Below are positions 41,325 through 49,949 of a stretch of DNA of 64,000 bases, piece after piece. Within the stretch, counting starts at the first letter, position 1. Every line of letters starts with the position of its first letter. This stretch comes from Streptomyces carminius (GTDB lineage Bacteria > Actinomycetota > Actinomycetes > Streptomycetales > Streptomycetaceae), in assembly GCF_002794255.1 (NCBI RefSeq), contig NZ_PGGW01000068.1, positions 24,315-88,314 on the forward strand. The letters run 5' to 3'. A model generated the notes under the pieces. That model saw nothing but the letters and a program-made list of their open reading frames with translations, made no database searches and was not told the origin of the DNA. A program made the translations under genes and the position numbers.

Positions 41325-41348
41325 CAATCAACTCAACTAAGTTGATTG
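41325..41348. promoter_or_regulatory. A+T-rich nested palindrome between XRE and ATPase genes
   Basis: CAATCAAC (41325-41332) and GTTGATTG (41341-41348) are perfect 8-bp arms around TCAACTAA. A second perfect palindrome, TCAACT-a-AGTTGA (41333-41345), is nested within. About 33% G+C in a genome of about 72%, hence a likely operator for the WhiJ-type regulator. Confidence 0.7.
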
Positions 41349-41473
41349 ACTTGCAAGGTGGGAGACATGCGGGCACTCTACCGAGAGTCACCGCATGCTC
41401 GCCGACCGTGCCGAGAGTGGTGCGGCGCAGCGTGCCGCCCTGTCGGCTCGGCAGCCTTTCGAAGGGTGTCTCC

Positions 41474-41890
41474 ATGACCGAACAGCACGCCTTTTCCAGC
41501 AAGGTTCTTCAGGAGGACTGTCTCGACTACACCCCGTTCCTCAGCAGCGTGACGCTGGCCCGGCGCCGAGCCGCCCGGCTGGTGTCCGAGTGGGGCCACC
41601 CTGACATCGCGGGAGACGTGGCGCTGGTCGTCAGTGAGCTGGCCGGCAACGCACTGCTGCACGGCCGTGTACTGGGGCAACTGTTCCGGGTGCAGCTGAT
41701 CCTGACGGCGGCGGCGGTGCGGATCGAGGTCGGCGACGCATGCGGTGAGCGCCGGCCGGAGGTCAGGAATCCGGCCCAGGACGAGAAGTTCGGCCGGGGA
41801 ATGGTGATCGTGGACGCGCTCGCCACGCGCTGGGGCGTCGTCCCGCGCACGGTCGGCAAGACGGTCTGGGCCGAAATCGACCTGCGGTGA
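41474..41890 (+). CDS. ATP-binding (RsbW-like) protein of WhiJ-type locus
   Basis: 138 aa HATPase_c domain protein. N box VVSELAGNALLHG (about residues 53-65), G1 box VRIEVGDAC and G2-like KFGRGMVIVDALATRWGVV. This is the GHKL fold of anti-sigma kinases such as RsbW/SpoIIAB. In Streptomyces many such orphan ATPases lie beside XRE-DUF397 pairs. ATG at 41474 (MTEQHAF); GAAGGGTG precedes it. Confidence 0.9.
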   Translation: MTEQHAFSSKVLQEDCLDYTPFLSSVTLARRRAARLVSEWGHPDIAGDVALVVSELAGNALLHGRVLGQLFRVQLILTAAAVRIEVGDACGERRPEVRNPAQDEKFGRGMVIVDALATRWGVVPRTVGKTVWAEIDLR

Positions 41891-41983
41891 CGCGTGCCCA
41901 CCGCGCGGCGCCGGGCCGGAGGCTGCCGGGCCGCAGGTCGCACCGGACGCTCCGCTGTCGTCTGCGGCGGACCCGAATCCCCC

Positions 41984-42274
41984 ATGGAGCTGCCCGTGCC
42001 GTACGTCGCCGCCCTCATGGGGATCGCCGTCCTCGGTGCCCTCCTGCGGTGCACTGTGACCGTCGCCCGTATCCGGGACATCCCGGCCTGGCGGCGCTTC
42101 CTCCCCCTGGGGCTCTTCCTGCTCACCCTCGGGACGAGCCTGCTGCGCGCCGTCGAACTGCCCGCCCTCGCCAACACCGTGGCTTTCCCGTCGAACCTGA
42201 CAGCGCTCGCCCTGGCCGTGGGGGAGGTCCGCGCCGAGCGCCGGAGGAGCGCTCGTCGCCCGTTTGCCGGCTGA
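41984..42274 (+). CDS. small membrane protein of unknown function
   Basis: 96 aa, ATG at 41984 (MELPVPYVAALMG). Three hydrophobic segments: VAALMGIAVLGALLRCTV, FLPLGLFLLTLGTSLLRAV and NLTALALAVGEV, with a basic C-terminus. I do not recognise the family. It begins 93 bp after the ATPase gene on the same strand and could be co-transcribed. Confidence 0.55.
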   Translation: MELPVPYVAALMGIAVLGALLRCTVTVARIRDIPAWRRFLPLGLFLLTLGTSLLRAVELPALANTVAFPSNLTALALAVGEVRAERRRSARRPFAG

Positions 42275-42344
42275 GCCCTCCGGGAGCCCCGGCGGTTCGT
42301 TCCGGTGCCGGATCCGACTACAGGAGGCGGCGGGAGGAGCATGG

Positions 42345-42719
42345 TCAGCCCCGGGCCGGGAAGCGCTCTATGTTCTCCTCCACCCACCTCCGCAGCGCCG
42401 CCAGGGGGACGCAGGCGTCGCGGCCGAGGGCGGTCAGGGCGTACTCGACGTGGAGGGGAACAGCCGGGTAGACGGTCCGGGTGATCAGCTCGTGGTCCTC
42501 CAGGCGCCGCAGTACCGCCGTCAGGACCTTCGGGCTGATGCCCTCCAGCCGGCGCCGCAGCGCGCCGAAGCGCAGCGGGCCGTCCTCCAGGGCGCCCAGG
42601 ACCAGGGCGCTCCACTTGTCGGCCAGCAGGTCCAGGACCGAGCGGCACGGGCACTGGGCGGCGTAGACGTCGCTCGGGGCCGACAGTGCGACGCGCGGGC
42701 GAGCCGGTGAGGTGGTCAA
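42345..42719 (-). CDS. HxlR-family transcriptional regulator
   Basis: 124 aa winged-helix protein: CPCRSVLDLLADKWSALVLGALEDGPLRFGALRRRLEGISPKVLTAVLRRLEDHELITRTVYPAVPLHVEYALTALG. Cysteines at CPCR (about 23-25) are positioned as in redox/electrophile-sensing HxlR members such as YodB. It lies 31 bp downstream of the quinone oxidoreductase-like gene and shares its promoter; it probably autoregulates at the inverted repeat 43811-43837. Confidence 0.92.
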   Translation of the reverse strand: MTTSPARPRVALSAPSDVYAAQCPCRSVLDLLADKWSALVLGALEDGPLRFGALRRRLEGISPKVLTAVLRRLEDHELITRTVYPAVPLHVEYALTALGRDACVPLAALRRWVEENIERFPARG

Positions 42720-42750
42720 GGGCCGTCCCCCTCCAAGGGGTCGATGGGCT

Positions 42751-43785
42751 TCAGGAGTTCGCGACGGCGATCTTGCCGATCATGCCCCAGCCCTCCAGGG
42801 CCCGGTGCGCCTCGCGCAGGTTCTCCGGGGTGATCGGGGTGAGCCTCCGGGCGAGCGTGGACTTCAGCACGCCCGCGTCGAACAGCCGGGCCGCCTCGTC
42901 GAGCAGTTCGCGCTGGGCGGTGCTCTCGGGGTCGAACAGCGGGCGGGTGAACATCAGTTCCCAGTGCCAGGTCTGGCTCCGGACCTTCAGGGGCAGGGTG
43001 TCCAGGCCCTCCGGCTCGTCGATCGCCACGACCTGCCCGTGGACGGCCATCAGCTCGGCGTACGTCTCGGCCATCCCCGCCGAGAACGGCGAGAAGACGT
43101 AGTCCACGCCGCGCGGGGCCAGGGCGCGCACCTCGTCGTTCAGCCGGTGGCGGTCCACGGTGTGGTGGGCGCCCATCGACGCCGCCCACTCGGCGGACTC
43201 CTTGCGTCCGGCCGCCGCGATCACGGTGACGCCGGTGAGCTGCCGGGCGAGCTGGACCAGCATGGAGCCCACCCCGCCCGCCGCGCCCATGACGAGCAGG
43301 GTGCCGGTGCTCTCCTTCGACAGGCGGAGCTTGTCGAAGAGGGTCTCCCAGGCGGTGATGGTGGTCAGGGGCGCGGCGGCGGCCTGGGCGAAGTCCAGGG
43401 ACGCGGGCTTGTGGCCGGTGATCCGCTCGTCGACGAGGTGGAGGCCGGCGTTGGCGCCGGTGCGGGCGATGGAGCCCGCGTAGTAGACCTCGTCGCCGAC
43501 TGAGAAGGCCGTCACCTCCGGCCCGGTGGCCACGACGACCCCGGCGGCGTCGTAGCCCAGCACCTTGGGGGCCTCGGACGGGTCGAAGCCGGAGCGGACC
43601 TTGAAGTCCACCGGGTTGACGGAGACGGCGCGGACCTCGACGAGCAGGTCGTGCGGGCCGGGCGGGCCGACCTCGATCTCCACCTCGGCGAAGGAGTCGG
43701 AGGCGTCGACGTCCCCGGGGGCGAGGGCGGCGATCGCGCGGGTGGTGGCGGGGGCAGCGGGGGTGGATGCGGTGGATGCGGTCAT
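42751..43785 (-). CDS. zinc-independent quinone oxidoreductase / MDR-family alcohol dehydrogenase
   Basis: 344 aa medium-chain dehydrogenase. The N-terminal GroES-like domain (AVSVNPVDFKVRSGF, VLGYDAAGVVV) is followed by a cofactor domain with LLVMGAAGGVGSMLVQLARQLTGVTVIAAAGRKES (NADPH-type AxxGxxG). Zinc ligands of true alcohol dehydrogenases are absent, so it is of the zeta-crystallin/QOR2-like class. Paired with an electrophile-sensing HxlR regulator, it likely reduces quinones or reactive carbonyls. Confidence 0.9.
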   Translation of the reverse strand: MTASTASTPAAPATTRAIAALAPGDVDASDSFAEVEIEVGPPGPHDLLVEVRAVSVNPVDFKVRSGFDPSEAPKVLGYDAAGVVVATGPEVTAFSVGDEVYYAGSIARTGANAGLHLVDERITGHKPASLDFAQAAAAPLTTITAWETLFDKLRLSKESTGTLLVMGAAGGVGSMLVQLARQLTGVTVIAAAGRKESAEWAASMGAHHTVDRHRLNDEVRALAPRGVDYVFSPFSAGMAETYAELMAVHGQVVAIDEPEGLDTLPLKVRSQTWHWELMFTRPLFDPESTAQRELLDEAARLFDAGVLKSTLARRLTPITPENLREAHRALEGWGMIGKIAVANS

Positions 43786-43810
43786 GCCCGCACGGTACGT
43801 CCGGGGCTGT

Positions 43811-43837
43811 GGTTACCCGCAACGGACATTGGTAACC
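43811..43837. promoter_or_regulatory. HxlR operator candidate
   Basis: GGTTACC (43811-43817) and GGTAACC (43831-43837), a 7-bp inverted repeat with 13-bp spacer, ending 25 bp upstream of the oxidoreductase start. Related GGTTACC and GGGTACCC elements occur at 22983-23000. Confidence 0.6.
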
Positions 43838-44064
43838 GAAGGGAACCGTGCAGGTGGAGGGAGTGTCGTCCCACCCGGTCGGGCCAGTCGGGGAGGCGCC
43901 GCTCCGGCCGACGGCCCTCTCGGGGAACGCGGGCGCCGGTGCCGGCCTGGACGGTCGCGGCCGGGCCGCCCTTCCTGGCCCTGCCACTCGGAAGCCGTGT
44001 CCGCAGGCCGCGCGAGGAGGCGCGAGGCGGGCGGCGGGCGGGCACGTGTGCGGGCGGGAGCGGG

Positions 44065-44904
44065 TCAGACCACCCGGTCGGTCCACCCGGCGCGGGGGTC
44101 CCGGGGCTGCCTGCGGGGGCGCAGCGGCACCACGTCCCGGGGCAGGCGGAGCTGGACGGTGTCCTCGGGGGAGAACCGCGGGCGCGGGACGCTCTCTTCC
44201 AGGGGTGAGGGGGAGGGGTAGGCGACCGGGGCGGGGACGGCCGGGGACGGGGACGAGAGGTGCCGGGCCGAGTGCTTGGCCAGCCGCGAGCGCGGGGTGC
44301 GCCACCCGTAGCGGATGGCGGCCAGCCGTACGGTCACGGCGAGGACCGTGGCGCCGACCGCGGTCGGCACGTTCAGCAGCCCGGCGGCGTACAGGCCCAG
44401 GGTGGCCCCGCCGCCGAGGAGGGCGGGCAGGGAGTACAGGTCGTTGTCCCAGCGCAGCACCGGCGGGACCTCCCGGGCCAGCACGTTGGCGATCATGCCG
44501 CCGCCGACGGCGGTGGCCGTGCCGAGCGCCATCGCGGCCACCGGGCCGAAGCCGAACGCCAGGCCCTTGATCGTGCCGGTGACGCTGAGCACGCCCAGCG
44601 CCACCGCGTCGAAGACGTCGCAGGCCTTCGGGCTGCGCTGGATGGGCGTGCTGAAGTAGACGACGACGGTGGCCGCCAGCGGCGCCAGCCAGAAGCCCGG
44701 ATCGGTGAACGCGATCGGCTTGACCCCGATGACCAGGTCCCGGAACAGGCCCCCGCCCAGGCCCGCCGCCTCGGCCAGCACCAGCGTGCCGAACAGGTCG
44801 AAGTCCTTCCGGGTGGCGAGGACCGCCCCGGACAGCGCGGCGGCGAAGATGCAGACCAGGTCCAGTGGGTACTGCACCGTGGTCAGCAACTGCTGAAGGG
44901 CCAT
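44065..44904 (-). CDS. TRIC-type cation channel family protein (UPF0126)
   Basis: 279 aa. Two repeats of three membrane helices (residues about 10-200): LDLVCIFAAALSGAVLATRKDFDLFGTLVLAEAAGLGGGLFRDLVIG and CDVFDAVALGVLSVTGTIKGLAFGFGPVAAMALGTATAVGGGMIANVLARE. The paired GGGLxRD / GGGMxxxx signatures mark bacterial trimeric intracellular cation channels. A cytoplasmic basic/Pro-rich tail of about 75 residues is extra. ATG at 44904. Confidence 0.9.
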   Translation of the reverse strand: MALQQLLTTVQYPLDLVCIFAAALSGAVLATRKDFDLFGTLVLAEAAGLGGGLFRDLVIGVKPIAFTDPGFWLAPLAATVVVYFSTPIQRSPKACDVFDAVALGVLSVTGTIKGLAFGFGPVAAMALGTATAVGGGMIANVLAREVPPVLRWDNDLYSLPALLGGGATLGLYAAGLLNVPTAVGATVLAVTVRLAAIRYGWRTPRSRLAKHSARHLSSPSPAVPAPVAYPSPSPLEESVPRPRFSPEDTVQLRLPRDVVPLRPRRQPRDPRAGWTDRVV

Positions 44905-44979
44905 TGCGGGGTGCTCCTGTGGGGGTGGCAGTGCCAGTGGTACGCCGGTGGCACCGGGCGTCTTCGTCACCTACGGAGG

Positions 44980-45012
44980 GGCGGGCGGGCCGGTTCGACC
45001 GGCCCGCCCGCC
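44980..45012. terminator. hairpin upstream of TRIC gene
   Basis: Perfect 15-bp stem GGCGGGCGGGCCGGT (44980-44994) with 44998-45012 and a 3-nt loop. On the minus strand it can end transcripts from the response regulator gene before the TRIC gene. Confidence 0.75.
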
Positions 45013-45198
45013 GGGTGCCGTCCGCCGGGCGCCTCCCCGGGGGGACGGGGCGGGGGCGCGGCGGATCCTCGGCAACCCTTCCGAACTGCCTGATGGCACG
45101 GGGGAGTCGGAGGTTGCCCCGGAGCCGGAAAGAATTGGGAAGCCTGGGGAGCGGGCGGCGGGGAGGAGCGGCGGAAGAGGGCGCGTGCGGGCGTACGG

Positions 45199-45231
45199 CG
45201 GCCGCGGAACGCGGTTTCCGTTCCGCGGCCG
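45199..45231 (-). terminator. response-regulator terminator
   Basis: Perfect 13-bp stem CGGCCGCGGAACG (45199-45211 with 45219-45231), 7-nt loop, 59 bp after the response regulator stop. Short repeats GTGGGTGCC lie between. Confidence 0.75.
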
Positions 45232-45289
45232 TGGGTGCCGTGGGTGCCGTGGACGCCGTGGAGCGTGGGCGGGCCGGCCGCCGGGTGCG

Positions 45290-45991
45290 TCAGACCAGGC
45301 GGCGGGCCGTCGCCCAGCGGGTGAGCTCGTGGCGGTTGGAGAGCTGGAGCTTGCGCAGCACCGCCGAGACATGGCTCTCGACCGTCTTCACCGAGATGAA
45401 GAGCTGCTTGGCGATCTCCTTGTACGCGTAGCCGCGGGCGATCAGCCGCAGCACCTCGCGCTCGCGCTGGGTGAGGCGGTCCAGGTCCTCGTCGACCGGC
45501 GGTGCGTCGGTGGAGGCGAAGGCGTCCAGCACGAAGCCCGCCAGCCGGGGCGAGAACACCGCGTCGCCGTCCGCGACCCGGAAGACCGCGTGGACCAGGT
45601 CGGTGCCGGTGATCGTCTTGGTGACGTAGCCGCGGGCGCCGCCGCGGATGACGCCGATGACGTCCTCGGCGGCGTCCGAGACCGACAGGGCCAGGAAGCG
45701 CACCGGCTCCTCCGGGGCGGACAGCAGCGCGGCGCTGCGCCGCAGCACCTCCACCCCGCCGCCGCCCGGCAGATGGACGTCCAGCAGGACGACGTCGGGC
45801 CGGGTCGCGGCGATGACGGAGACGGCCTGGTCCACGTCGGGGGCCTCGCCGACCACCTCCACGCCGGTCTCCTCCGTCCGGCCGATCTCCGCCCGGACGC
45901 CCGTGCGGAACATCCGGTGGTCGTCGACGAGGACGACCCGGGCCCGGCGCCCGGCGGTGTCCCGCTCCGCGTCTGCCGTCCGCTCCGTCAT
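45290..45991 (-). CDS. NarL/LuxR-type response regulator
   Basis: 233 aa. Receiver (residues about 18-140) with acidic pocket VDDHRMF and phospho-acceptor Asp in VVLLDVHLPGGGG. The LuxR HTH (about 165-230) includes LTQREREVLRLIARGYAYKEIAKQLFISVKTVESHVSAVLRKL. ATG at 45991 lies 40 bp after the histidine kinase stop, so the pair is an operon. Because the kinase carries a PspC domain and the divergent gene is a PspC protein, the pair probably senses envelope stress and controls that neighbour. Confidence 0.93.
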   Translation of the reverse strand: MTERTADAERDTAGRRARVVLVDDHRMFRTGVRAEIGRTEETGVEVVGEAPDVDQAVSVIAATRPDVVLLDVHLPGGGGVEVLRRSAALLSAPEEPVRFLALSVSDAAEDVIGVIRGGARGYVTKTITGTDLVHAVFRVADGDAVFSPRLAGFVLDAFASTDAPPVDEDLDRLTQREREVLRLIARGYAYKEIAKQLFISVKTVESHVSAVLRKLQLSNRHELTRWATARRLV

Positions 45992-46031
45992 GCCGCACCC
46001 CTCGTCGGACCGCTCGCCGAAACACTCACCG

Positions 46032-47330
46032 TCACTGCTCCTCCACCCGCTCCGTCTCCAGTTCCACCACCGTGCCCCCGTCCGGCGCGGCGCGCAGGAC
46101 GGCCGTGCCGCCGTTGCGCCGCATCCGGCCGATGATGGACTCCCGCACGCCCATCCGGTCCGCGGGCACCGCGTCCAGGTCGAAGCCGGGGCCGTGGTCC
46201 CGTACGGAGACGAAGACCGTACGCCCCTCGACCTCCGCGAAGACCTGCACCGGGCCGTCCTCGCCACCGTACTTGGCCGCGTTGACCATCGCCTCCCTGG
46301 CGGCCTGGAGCTGCGCGGCCAGCCGCTCGTCCAGCGGGCAGTCGCCGACGCACACCACCTCCACCGGCACCCCGTGGTGGTCCTCCACCTCGGCCGCGGT
46401 CTTCCGCACGGCCTCGGCCAGGGTGTCCGGGGTGTCCTCCTCGTCCCGGCCGGTGCCGGCCGGACGGTAGAGCCAGGCGCGCAGTTCGCGCTCCTGGGCG
46501 CGGGCGAGCCGGGCCACCTCGCGCGGGTCGCCGGCGTTGCGCTGGATCAGGGTGAGGGTGTGCAGGACGGAGTCGTGGACATGGGCGGCCACCTCGGCCC
46601 GCTCCTGGGCACGGATGCGCATCAGCCGCTCCTCCGACAGGTCCTGCACCAGCCGGACCAGGTACGGGCCCGCCAGCAGCGCGATGCCCACCAGGACGGC
46701 CAGCGAGGCCTGCAGCACCATGCCCAGATGCGGGCCCAGGCCCCGGGTGACGGCGAAGCCGGTGATCCCCAGGCCGACCAGGAGCGCCCCGGCCGCGCTG
46801 CGCGCGATGGGCAGCAGCCGGCGCCGGCGGCCGATCTCCGCCCAGTGGGCGCGCCGCGAGTCGTCCGCCTGCCGCCAGACCACGGCGACGCCGACGCCGG
46901 CCAGCACCAGCGGCCACACATAGGCGTTGGCCCGGCCGAACTGGAGGTCGCCGCCCAGCGCCGCCGCCCCGACCAGCAGGACCAGCAGGGCGAGGAGCTG
47001 CCCCTTGTCGGGTCTGCGGAGGAACCGCCACCGGCCGCCGCGGCCGCCGCCCGCCCCGGTCTCCCGGGCGGCGCTCCCGGGGATGTTCCGGGGGGTGTCC
47101 ACCCCGCCCGTCCCCAGCGGCACGACGAACCAGAAGGCGGCGTACACCGCGACGCCCAGGCCATGGGCCATGAACAGGGCGAGGAAGACGATCCGCACCC
47201 ACAGGACCGGCACCCCCAGGTGCCCGGCCAGCCCGCGCGCCACACCGCCGAGCAGCCGCCCCTCGGCGCTGCGGTAGAGCCTGCGCTGCGGCGGCGACTC
47301 GACGGCGGGGGAGGGGGCGGTGGCGGACAT
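46032..47330 (-). CDS. PspC-domain sensor histidine kinase (NarX/DesK type)
   Basis: 432 aa. The N-terminal PspC domain (about 15-75: RSAEGRLLGGVARGLAGHLGVPVLWVRIVFLALFM) is followed by about five hydrophobic helices. A HisKA_3 dimerisation helix has the phospho-acceptor His in ERAEVAAHVHDSVLHTLTLIQ (about 252), and the HATPase domain has AAREAMVNAAKYGG and DHGPGFD. ATG at 47330, divergent from the PspC protein at 47461 across 130 bp. PspC sensors of this type respond to membrane perturbation. Confidence 0.93.
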   Translation of the reverse strand: MSATAPSPAVESPPQRRLYRSAEGRLLGGVARGLAGHLGVPVLWVRIVFLALFMAHGLGVAVYAAFWFVVPLGTGGVDTPRNIPGSAARETGAGGGRGGRWRFLRRPDKGQLLALLVLLVGAAALGGDLQFGRANAYVWPLVLAGVGVAVVWRQADDSRRAHWAEIGRRRRLLPIARSAAGALLVGLGITGFAVTRGLGPHLGMVLQASLAVLVGIALLAGPYLVRLVQDLSEERLMRIRAQERAEVAAHVHDSVLHTLTLIQRNAGDPREVARLARAQERELRAWLYRPAGTGRDEEDTPDTLAEAVRKTAAEVEDHHGVPVEVVCVGDCPLDERLAAQLQAAREAMVNAAKYGGEDGPVQVFAEVEGRTVFVSVRDHGPGFDLDAVPADRMGVRESIIGRMRRNGGTAVLRAAPDGGTVVELETERVEEQ

Positions 47331-47460
47331 GGCACGATCGTCACACGAACACGCCGCGCGGACATCAGGGTCGGGCCCTGAACCGCCCCGGAGAAGTCAG
47401 GGAAGTCTCCGGGACGCTCCCCGATGCCCGCCCGGCCGCGGGCACGTCACCATGGGAGCC

Positions 47461-48945
47461 ATGAAAGACGCCCAGCCGCCCGGCGGCCAGACCGCGACGG
47501 AGAGCGCGTCGGAGAACGCGCCGGAGGCGGAGTCCGGGACGAGACCGCGGCTGGTCCGCAGCCGGCGGCACAAGGTCGTCTCCGGGGTGTGCGGCGGTCT
47601 GGGCCGCCACTACGACCTCGACCCGGTCATCTTCCGGGTGCCGCTGGTGGTGCTCTCGGTCGTCAGCGGCCTCGGCCTGCTCTTCTACGGTTTCGCCTGG
47701 CTGTTCGTCCCCCTGGAGGGGGAGGACGAGAACGAGGCGCGGCGGCTGCTGTCGGGCCGGGTGGAGGGCACCGCGCTGAGCGCCCTGCTGTGCGCGCTCG
47801 TCGGCAGCGGGCTGTTCCTGGCCGCCACGGGCCGGGGCGACGATACCCAGGTGTTCTCCCTGATGCTCGCCGGAGCGCTGGCCGCCGCCGCCCACTGGTC
47901 GCGGCAGCGCCGCCGCGCCGCCGCCGTGGCCGAGGAGGGGGACGGCCCGGCGGACCCGGTGGCGGCGCAGGTCGTCGCGGACGCGCCGCCCGAGACGAAG
48001 GCCCCGCCCGTCCCGGCCGGGCCCTCGTGGTGGCGGGAGCCGCTGACCAAGGACGGGGAGCCGGGCAAGCCGTACGACACCGGCTATCTGTGGGGCCCGG
48101 AGGACGAGCCGTCCCGGGGGCCGTACTCCCGCTCCCGCGGGCCGTGGACCGGGGACGTACCCGGGGGCGTGCCCGGGGGCGCGGACGGCGGCGGCACCGG
48201 CGCGGCCCGGGCGGCCTCCGCCGCCCCGCCGCGTGAGCGCTCCCTGGGCGGTGTGCTGTTCCTGCTCGCGCTGGCCGCCGCCGTCGCCGGCACGGCGATC
48301 GCCTGGCCCGGGCGGCCGCTGGGCACCGTGCTGGCCGTCGGCCTCGCCTGCGCGCTGGGCGTCCTGGGGCTGGGCACGGCGGTCAGCGCCTTCTACGGGC
48401 GGGTGGGCGGCGGCACCGTCTTCACGATCGTGTGCACCGGGGCGCTGCTGGCCGGGGCGCTGGTGCTGCCGAAGGACATCCCCACCGAGTGGTCCGAGAC
48501 GACCTGGCGCCCGGTGGCGGCCGACCGGATCGAGGAGCGGTACCACCTGGCCGGCGGCCGGGCCGTCCTCGACCTGTCGGGTGCGGACTTCGCGGCGGAC
48601 CGCACCGTGCGCACCACCCTGGACGTGAGTGTCGGCGAGGCACGGGTGGTCGTGCCCGACGGTGTGGTGGTCGAGGTGACCCTTGAGGCCGGGGTCGGCG
48701 GCTGGCGGCTGGAGGGGTGGCCCGGAGCCGCCGGTGACCGGGGCTCGGGACACAGCGGCGGCATCGGGGCGAGCGAACGGCGCACCCTGGTCCCGGCCGG
48801 CGGGGCCGGACCGGCCGGCACGCTGGTGCTGCGGGTGCACGTCGGGGTGGGCGAGGCCGTCGTCGTACAGCGCCCCGGGCCGGCGGAGCGCACGGCGGCG
48901 GAACGGGACCGCCCGGCGGAGCGTCCGGCGGGAGACGCGCGGTGA
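47461..48945 (+). CDS. PspC-domain membrane protein with LiaF-like C-terminus
   Basis: 494 aa. PspC domain at about residues 35-95 (LVRSRRHKVVSGVCGGLGRHYDLDPVIFRVPLVVLSV...LFYGFAWLFVPL). Two further membrane pairs (LSALLCALVGSGLFL; VLFLLALAAAVAGTAIAW and later helices) follow. The C-terminal beta-strand domain (RAVLDLSGADFAADRTVRTTLDVSVGEARVVVPDGVVVEVTLEAGVGGWRL) resembles LiaF/DUF2154 cell-wall stress modules. ATG at 47461 with GGGAG upstream. Likely regulated by the divergent two-component system. Confidence 0.87.
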   Translation: MKDAQPPGGQTATESASENAPEAESGTRPRLVRSRRHKVVSGVCGGLGRHYDLDPVIFRVPLVVLSVVSGLGLLFYGFAWLFVPLEGEDENEARRLLSGRVEGTALSALLCALVGSGLFLAATGRGDDTQVFSLMLAGALAAAAHWSRQRRRAAAVAEEGDGPADPVAAQVVADAPPETKAPPVPAGPSWWREPLTKDGEPGKPYDTGYLWGPEDEPSRGPYSRSRGPWTGDVPGGVPGGADGGGTGAARAASAAPPRERSLGGVLFLLALAAAVAGTAIAWPGRPLGTVLAVGLACALGVLGLGTAVSAFYGRVGGGTVFTIVCTGALLAGALVLPKDIPTEWSETTWRPVAADRIEERYHLAGGRAVLDLSGADFAADRTVRTTLDVSVGEARVVVPDGVVVEVTLEAGVGGWRLEGWPGAAGDRGSGHSGGIGASERRTLVPAGGAGPAGTLVLRVHVGVGEAVVVQRPGPAERTAAERDRPAERPAGDAR

Positions 48946-49175
48946 GACGGCACGCCTTCGAACCGGCCCGGCTGCTGCTCGGCCTGGCGCTGCTGGTCAT
49001 CGCCCCGGTGTACGTCCTGGCGGCGACCGGCCGGTGGGACGTCCCGCTGCCCGTCCTGCTGCCGCTGGTCCCCGCCGCGCTGCTGCTGGCCGGGATCACG
49101 CGGGCCGGCGCGTACTTCGCCCGGTGCGCGGCCCGCACCCGCCGGGGCCGTACGGGCGGCGGGCACGCGCCGTGA
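48942..49175 (+). CDS. small two-helix membrane protein
   Basis: 77 aa. GTG at 48942 overlaps the PspC protein stop (GTGA), showing translational coupling. Two hydrophobic segments: LLLGLALLVIAPVYVLAATG and VLLPLVPAALLLAGI, then an Arg-rich cytoplasmic tail. I recognise no family, but the coupling suggests it works with the PspC protein. Confidence 0.8.
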   Translation: MRRHAFEPARLLLGLALLVIAPVYVLAATGRWDVPLPVLLPLVPAALLLAGITRAGAYFARCAARTRRGRTGGGHAP

Positions 49176-49190
49176 CGCCTCCGCCCGGCG

Positions 49191-49793
49191 CTAGCCGGCG
49201 GACCGGTGCCGCGGCCCGCCGTGCTCGTGCTCGTGCTCGTGCCCGTTGCGGGCCCGGCGGGCCGCCAGATACGCGTCCAGGGAGAGTGTCGGGGCCCCCG
49301 CCAGCAGCAGCGGGGTCCAGGCCGCCAGGTACGCCGCGTCCGGGCTGTAGTAGTAGGGGCCGACGTTCCAGCTGATCGTCAGCCAGAAGCTCAGCGAGAT
49401 CAGCGCGCCGCCGAGCGCCGCCAGCCGGGTCCACAGTCCGGCCAGGGCGCCCAGGCCGACGGCGGTCTCGCCGAGGGAGATGGCGTAGCCGAAGGCCACC
49501 GGGTCCCGCTGGGCCAGGTCGAGCATCCAGGGCGCGGCGGCCCCCTGGATGCTGCCGAGCAGATCGCCCAGGGAGCCCGGACCCCCGGTGGAGAGGAAGT
49601 CGGGGTCGGTCATCTTGTCGAGCCCGGCGTAGAGGAAGGTCACGCCGAGGAACAGGCGCAGCGGCAGCAGCGCGTGGCGGGCGGCCCTCTCCCGCAGGCC
49701 CGCCGGCCTCGCCCCTTCCTCGTGTCCCTCGTGTTCGCCCGTCCCCGCCCAGGACGGTGTGCCGCGGCCTCTCGCGCGATTCGACAGAGACAT
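49191..49793 (-). CDS. DoxX-family membrane protein
   Basis: 200 aa. DoxX fold of four helices: LLPLRLFLGVTFLYAGLDKMTDPDFL, FGYAISLGETAVGLGALAGLWTRLAALGGALISLSFWLTISWNVGPYYYSPDAAYLAAWTPLLLAG. The C-terminus ends in a His/Glu repeat (GHEHEHEHGGPRHRSAG), a possible metal-binding tail. ATG at 49793 with AAGGGG upstream. DoxX proteins are quinone-reductase-like or oxidative-stress membrane components; exact role unknown. Confidence 0.88.
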   Translation of the reverse strand: MSLSNRARGRGTPSWAGTGEHEGHEEGARPAGLRERAARHALLPLRLFLGVTFLYAGLDKMTDPDFLSTGGPGSLGDLLGSIQGAAAPWMLDLAQRDPVAFGYAISLGETAVGLGALAGLWTRLAALGGALISLSFWLTISWNVGPYYYSPDAAYLAAWTPLLLAGAPTLSLDAYLAARRARNGHEHEHEHGGPRHRSAG

Positions 49794-49949
49794 GCGCACC
49801 CACCCCTTTTCACCCGTATCCGGTGCCGGACCCCGCGGTCCGTTCCCGGATTCTCTCCGCTCCCGCCGCGGAAAGCCCCTTTCCTGTACTACGGAACCGG
49901 GGCGCGCGGCGTTCAAACGGGGGTGCGGGAAGGGCGCGGGCGGGGGTGT

